A DNA stretch of 21,205 nucleotides from DASZHJ01 sp035604335 (GTDB lineage Bacteria; Pseudomonadota; Alphaproteobacteria; ATCC43930; CGMCC-115725), in the NCBI GenBank assembly GCA_035604335.1, contig DATNIT010000179.1, positions 1 through 21,205 of the forward strand. The letters are read 5' to 3'. Under the pieces are notes generated by a model. The model ran no database searches, was not told where the DNA came from, and saw only the letters and a program-made list of their open reading frames with translations. Positions 20,632-21,205 of this stretch are shown here, in pieces. Position 1 is the first letter of the stretch, and every line of letters begins with the position of its first letter. Position numbers and translations under genes: made by a program.

Positions 20632-21051
20632 ATGAGACGCATGTTCGATATCGTGAAAGACCAGAACCCGCTCATGCTATCGCCGAGCGCGACGGTTCAG
20701 CACGCATGCCGGTCCATGCGCGATCGTCGCGTCGGCGCCGTGCTCGTGACCGAGCGCGACCAGCGTCTGCTCGGCATCTTCACCGGTCGCGATGCCGTTG
20801 CCCGGGTGCTGGCGGAAGGCAAGGATCCCGCCAAGACCACGCTGGCGGAGGTCATGACACGCAGTCCCCACACGATGACGCCCGCGAAAATCGCGATCGA
20901 TGCGCTCCGGATGATGGAGGATTGCGGCTGCCGTCACTTGCCGATCGTCGACAACGAAAAGGTGGTCGGCATCGTCTCGCGCGGGGACTTCCGAGGAATC
21001 GAGCTCGATCGCCTCGACGAGGAGACGGGGATCTGGGAGCGCATCGGTTGA
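20632..21051 (+). CDS. Tandem CBS-domain protein
   Basis: The 139-residue protein consists of two CBS motifs forming one Bateman module: about 4-62 (VKDQNPLMLSPSATVQHACR, then GAVLVTERDQRLLGIFTGRD) and about 74-130 (EVMTRSPHTMTPAKIAIDAL, then CRHLPIVDNEKVVGIVSRGD). Such stand-alone modules bind adenine nucleotides (AMP, ATP or NAD-type ligands) and regulate partner proteins. The partner here is unknown. Three starts are possible: GTG 20623, ATG 20632 and ATG 20641. ATG 20632 is chosen because GGTGA lies 7 bases upstream, but the signal is weak. It is divergent from phaC and shares its FNR/FixK-type box, which suggests oxygen-dependent expression. A hairpin follows 39 bases after the stop. Confidence 0.9.
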   Translation: MRRMFDIVKDQNPLMLSPSATVQHACRSMRDRRVGAVLVTERDQRLLGIFTGRDAVARVLAEGKDPAKTTLAEVMTRSPHTMTPAKIAIDALRMMEDCGCRHLPIVDNEKVVGIVSRGDFRGIELDRLDEETGIWERIG

Positions 21052-21090
21052 GCCCTCGCCGAAGCGCGACAACAAGACAGCCGATCCGTG

Positions 21091-21111
21091 AGCCGCGCTT
21101 CGGGCGCGGCT
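21091..21111 (+). terminator. Terminator-like hairpin after the CBS-domain gene
   Basis: AGCCGCGC (21091-21098) and GCGCGGCT (21104-21111) are exact 8-base arms around TTCGG, which contains the stable UUCG tetraloop sequence. No T-run follows, so it may be a weak intrinsic terminator or an mRNA-stabilising hairpin, and it can act on either strand. Confidence 0.6.
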
Positions 21112-21160
21112 GACTATCGTGGGGCACGAGAACTCGGTCCCCAATCGGGTCTCGGCGAAC

Positions 21161-21205
21161 CTAGAGCATGGCCTTGCGGCGGCGGCGCTCGGCGCTCAGA
21201 ATTGC
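21161..21205 (-). CDS. Possible 3' end of a minus-strand gene entering from the right edge
   Basis: Read leftward from the edge, the minus strand encodes AILSAERRRRKAML followed by TAG at 21163-21161. The basic tail and the position just beyond the hairpin at 21091-21111 fit the end of a convergent gene. Fourteen residues are too few to identify a family, and the frame could be accidental. Confidence 0.3.
   Translation of the reverse strand, partial: AILSAERRRRKAML

Overview
The window is GC-rich, densely coded DNA with mostly canonical Shine-Dalgarno sites. It looks like the chromosome of an alphaproteobacterium, most likely of the Hyphomicrobiales (rhizobia, Bradyrhizobium or Rhodopseudomonas-like soil bacteria). 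The pointers are a glxBCD-glnT cluster, a class I PHA synthase, a LigD of PE-ligase-polymerase order, and two FNR/FixK-type boxes in front of PHA, BON, USP and CBS genes. No rRNA, tRNA, CRISPR array, prophage or insertion sequence was recognised. The genus is inference.

Left part (1-4076), all on the minus strand: an edge-truncated AHSA1/SRPBCC protein with its ArsR-type regulator; the glutathione-dependent formaldehyde detoxification pair gfa-adhC; a gene-poor stretch holding what may be a fragment of a beta-propeller gene; and a lone pqqE whose start overlaps the tail of a lost upstream gene. This resembles a partly decayed C1/PQQ neighbourhood.

Centre (4331-12433): a 51-residue conserved-type small protein, then an XRE-cupin regulator divergent from a long plus-strand run: glxB, glxC, glxD, a type III glutamine synthetase (glnT/gmaS-like), ridA, a DMT-family transporter and an FAD-dependent amine/amino-acid oxidoreductase. 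A perfect 8+8 bp inverted repeat lies between regulator and operon. The first four genes match the synthetic half of the N-methylglutamate route (MgsABC plus GMAS). The usual four-subunit N-methylglutamate dehydrogenase is absent, and a single-chain FAD oxidase with RidA and an exporter occupy its place. If that oxidase demethylates the product, the formaldehyde could be handled by gfa-adhC about 4 kb away.

Right part (12434-21205): two small putative genes of unknown function; ligD, which has no ATG, GTG or TTG start in frame and probably starts at CTG; a convergent, overlapping lactonase-type beta-propeller gene; a small periplasmic cytochrome c; then a stress/storage island of usp, a three-BON-domain protein, phaC and a CBS-domain protein. 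One perfect FNR/FixK box sits between phaC and the CBS gene, and a second lies upstream of the BON-usp pair. This suggests a low-oxygen regulon for storage and stress functions. The geometry also suggests that phaC mRNA is leaderless.
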